From positions 1 through 8,745 of the forward strand of contig CAUHFD010000117.1 of assembly GCA_959605275.1 (NCBI GenBank): 8,745 bases of DNA, given 5' to 3'. This document shows positions 7,071 to 8,745 of this stretch, one piece after another. The notes under the pieces are model-generated. The model saw only the letters and a list, made by a program, of their open reading frames with translations. It did no database searches and had not been told where the DNA came from. A program made the position numbers and the translations under genes. Source of the DNA: an uncultured Eubacteriales bacterium. GTDB lineage: Bacteria > Bacillota > Clostridia > Oscillospirales > Ruminococcaceae. Position 1 is the stretch's first letter. Each line of letters starts with the position of its first letter.

Positions 7071-7105
7071 TAAAAATTAAGCGCTCCCGCCTGGGCGGGA
7101 GTGAT
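7071..7105 (-). terminator. Rho-independent terminator after uppP
   Basis: On the minus strand CTCCCGCC and GGCGGGAG (7094-7101 and 7084-7091) form a perfect 8-bp stem around two bases, or 7 bp with a tetraloop. An AT-rich run, CTTAATTTTT, follows at about 7080-7072. It lies about 20 bases past the uppP stop and about 60 bases before ftsK. It would end or reduce uppP transcription, leaving ftsK to partial read-through or its own promoter, which I cannot identify with confidence. Confidence 0.8.
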
Positions 7106-7120
7106 CTTAACGGTAAGTAT

Positions 7121-7993
7121 CTATTTCGTAAAATAAGTGACAATATTCTGCCCGGTAATTAATTCAAAAATGCTGATTCCGATGACAATAATTCCCAATA
7201 CAAACGTATAATATGCAAATATGCGGAATTTTTCGGATTTTATCAGCCATGCTACCACTTTAATGGCACAAACGCCTACAATTGCTGCAACAATAAAACC
7301 GATGATATAAGGAACAATCTCAAATTTCATATCGGTAGCCACAGCATCTTTGATTTCCAATAAACAGCCGCCTAATATTGCCGGAATTCCCAAAATAAAG
7401 GAATAGCGCACCGCAGTATCTCTGGAAAATCCACAGAACAAACCGCTGCAAATCGTAGAACCTGATCTGGAAACGCCCGGAAGCAGTGCAATCCCCTGAA
7501 ACACGCCGACAGTAACTGCGTTTTTTACCGTAATATCTTTCGGTTCCTTTTTTCCCTTGACACAACGATCGGAGAGATAAAGAATGACCGCAGTATAAAG
7601 AAAACAGAAACCTTCCAGCAAAATACTGGAATCCTCTGAAACACCGGTGAAAAAGTCTTTAAACAAATAAAACGGAATCAGCATCAAAAGCGAGATAATC
7701 AGCATAATAATCATCCGGCGCTCTCCGTTCATGGTACTCCATTTAAATTTTCCGGTAAAAATATCTTTCAACATCATGAAAAACTCTTTAATCAACGCCC
7801 AGATCGTATCCCAAAAAGCGATAAAAACCGCGACCAACGTTCCTAAGTGCAATATTGCCGAAAACATCAGCGCACCCTCGCCGCTATTCCCTGTAAAATG
7901 CTGTATCAAAGACAGATGTCCGGAACTGGACACCGGCAAAAATTCGGTCAGTCCCTGCACAATTGCCTGAAAGATCGCATCAATGATTGACAT
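7121..7993 (-). CDS. uppP: Undecaprenyl-diphosphatase (UppP/BacA)
   Basis: 290 residues, highly hydrophobic with multiple membrane segments, normal for the family. The enzyme removes one phosphate from undecaprenyl pyrophosphate to recycle the lipid carrier for peptidoglycan and other wall polymers; extra copies give bacitracin resistance. Both signature motifs are present: QGLTEFLPVSSSGH at 13-26 (Glu17, Ser22-24, His26) and LPGVSRSGST at 161-170 (Arg166). The start at 7993 is chosen because GGAGG at 8002-8006 lies 8 bases upstream and because MSIIDAIFQAIVQGLTEFLP is the usual N-terminus. A longer frame beginning at 8068 would add 25 polar residues and overlap the ylzJ end, so it is rejected. 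The gene sits 55 bases after ylzJ and is followed by a strong terminator. Its position between ylzJ and ftsK differs from the Bacillus order. Confidence 0.96.
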   Translation of the reverse strand: MSIIDAIFQAIVQGLTEFLPVSSSGHLSLIQHFTGNSGEGALMFSAILHLGTLVAVFIAFWDTIWALIKEFFMMLKDIFTGKFKWSTMNGERRMIIMLIISLLMLIPFYLFKDFFTGVSEDSSILLEGFCFLYTAVILYLSDRCVKGKKEPKDITVKNAVTVGVFQGIALLPGVSRSGSTICSGLFCGFSRDTAVRYSFILGIPAILGGCLLEIKDAVATDMKFEIVPYIIGFIVAAIVGVCAIKVVAWLIKSEKFRIFAYYTFVLGIIVIGISIFELITGQNIVTYFTK

Positions 7994-8001
7994 GGTATAT
8001 T

Positions 8002-8006
8002 CCTCC
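8002..8006 (-). promoter_or_regulatory. Strong ribosome binding site deciding the UppP start
   Basis: GGAGG on the minus strand, 8 bases before the ATG at 7991-7993. It fixes the 290-residue UppP and argues against the 315-residue reading frame beginning at 8068. Confidence 0.85.
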
Positions 8007-8048
8007 AAATATGTATCGTGCCGCAGCAAGAACGCTGCAACACCAGTT

Positions 8049-8252
8049 CTATTCTTGTATGATTTCACCTATTTTATACGAATTGTTTAAATAATCTTTT
8101 GGATTGGTACTGATAATCCGTTCTAAATAATTTCCGTCGGAACGCTTACTGCATTCCAGAATACAGCCATTCACCGTTCGGTATTCCGTATTCAGCTGCT
8201 CACTTCCCTCCATCATAACCTCATTTATATCAACAATTGTATAAAGAACCAT
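8049..8252 (-). CDS. ylzJ: YlzJ-like protein
   Basis: 67 residues. The N-terminus MVLYTIVDINEVM, the middle block TVNGCILECSKRSDGNYLERIISTNPKDYL and the short C-terminal tail fit the YlzJ-like family. The identification rests on this resemblance plus position: in Bacillus ylzJ lies between tepA and spoIIIE, and here it directly follows the tepA-like gene (7-base gap), with the FtsK/SpoIIIE gene further on. There is no signal peptide, membrane segment or catalytic motif; the function of the family is unknown. AAAGGAA is the likely ribosome site and lies within the last codons of the upstream gene, suggesting translational coupling. Confidence is lower than for the neighbours because the protein is short. 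Confidence 0.78.
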   Translation of the reverse strand: MVLYTIVDINEVMMEGSEQLNTEYRTVNGCILECSKRSDGNYLERIISTNPKDYLNNSYKIGEIIQE

Positions 8253-8259
8253 TTTGCGT

Positions 8260-8745
8260 TCATTCCTTTCCGCCCTCAGGATTCTCCTCGCAATCGCTAT
8301 TGTTCTTCTGCTCCGCTTCCTGCTCGTCTATCATCTCATATAAACACTCGATGGCATCGGATAAACCGCCTAACCGGTCAATCAGCCCCTCTTTTACGGC
8401 ATTTTCTCCGTCAAGCACCGTGCCGACATCCATTACCAATTCTCCGGTAGTCATCATCAGTTGTCGGAATCGTTCCGCTGTAATTTCGGAATTTTCAGTG
8501 ACAAAACGCACGATGCGGTCCTGCATTTTATCAAAATAAGAAAGTGTCTGGGGCACGCCCAATACCAATCCGCTCATTCTGACCGGATGGATGGTCATGG
8601 TTGCCGAGGGTACAATAAAGGAGCATTTCGCGCTGACCGCAAGCGGAACGCCGATGGAATGACCGCCACCCAGCACCAATGATACCGTCGGTTTTTTCAT
8701 GCCTGCAATCAGGAAGGAAATGGCAAGCCCCCCATACACAAATCC
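8260..8745 (-). CDS. tepA: Translocation-enhancing protein TepA-like, ClpP-fold serine protease (N-terminus outside window)
   Basis: The last 161 residues are visible; the gene enters from the right edge at GFVYGGLAIS. The ClpP/crotonase-like fold is shown by KKPTVSLVLGGGHSIGVPLAVSA, whose Ser in GGHSIG sits where ClpP has its nucleophile. SATMTIHPVRMSG follows, whose His corresponds to the catalytic ClpP His. The segment TGELVMDVGTVLDGENAVKEGLIDRLGGL matches the end of the ClpP core. A hydrophilic acidic tail of about 20 residues follows. TepA in Bacillus was linked to protein secretion, probably as a cytoplasmic signal-peptide peptidase; it is also close to the SppA-like ClpP group. The catalytic residues seem intact. 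The stop at 8260 is 7 bases from the ylzJ start, and the order tepA-ylzJ is conserved in Firmicutes. Confidence 0.9.
   Translation of the reverse strand, partial: GFVYGGLAISFLIAGMKKPTVSLVLGGGHSIGVPLAVSAKCSFIVPSATMTIHPVRMSGLVLGVPQTLSYFDKMQDRIVRFVTENSEITAERFRQLMMTTGELVMDVGTVLDGENAVKEGLIDRLGGLSDAIECLYEMIDEQEAEQKNNSDCEENPEGGKE

Noticed and set aside
7058..7071. Antiterminator partner AGAGCTCCCGCTCT containing a third copy of the terminator arm sequence
   Set aside because: It lies downstream of the terminator T-run in the direction of transcription, so it could not form in time to compete with the terminator.
6877..7143. 88-residue minus-strand frame across the uppP-ftsK junction
   Set aside because: It reads through the terminator and the ftsK start in another frame and has low-complexity arginine-rich composition.

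Overview
All eight genes in this window lie on the minus strand and read from the right edge to the left. Gene content, strong GGAGG-type ribosome sites and a close match to the Gram-positive tepA-ylzJ-spoIIIE neighbourhood point to an anaerobic low-to-mid-GC Firmicute of class Clostridia, possibly near Oscillospiraceae/Ruminococcaceae. The taxon is inferred from gene families, not proven.

Layout in transcription order. (1) 8745-8260: the C-terminal part of a TepA/ClpP-like serine protease. (2) 8252-8049: a small YlzJ-like protein. (3) 7993-7121: UppP/BacA undecaprenyl-diphosphatase, followed by a GC-rich hairpin terminator. (4) 7009-4643: a full-length FtsK/SpoIIIE DNA translocase. (5) 4550-2655: a YgiQ-family radical SAM protein. 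(6) 2683-1739: a membrane-anchored metallo-beta-lactamase-fold protein like the C-terminal domain of ComEC, overlapping the end of ygiQ. (7) 1688-1470: a DUF3006 protein. (8) After a 353-base non-coding gap, the first 372 residues of a long, two-domain acyl-CoA dehydratase activase (HgdC/BadF type), which runs off the left edge.

Genes 1 to 7 are tightly spaced and look like one or two housekeeping transcription units for envelope lipid recycling, chromosome translocation and surface or envelope functions. The terminator after uppP probably lowers read-through into ftsK. The activase gene belongs to a different physiology (radical dehydration of 2-hydroxyacyl-CoA or a related reductive reaction) and has its own control region.

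That control region, 1117-1469, is the most unusual part of the window. It carries two near-identical extended -10 promoter modules exactly 77 bases apart. Each is followed by a long inverted repeat that looks like an operator. Further down, in the predicted leader, is a perfect 18-bp hairpin without a U-tract. I see no mobile element, CRISPR array, tRNA or rRNA. The coding content is otherwise ordinary, and I do not claim a new multi-gene system.
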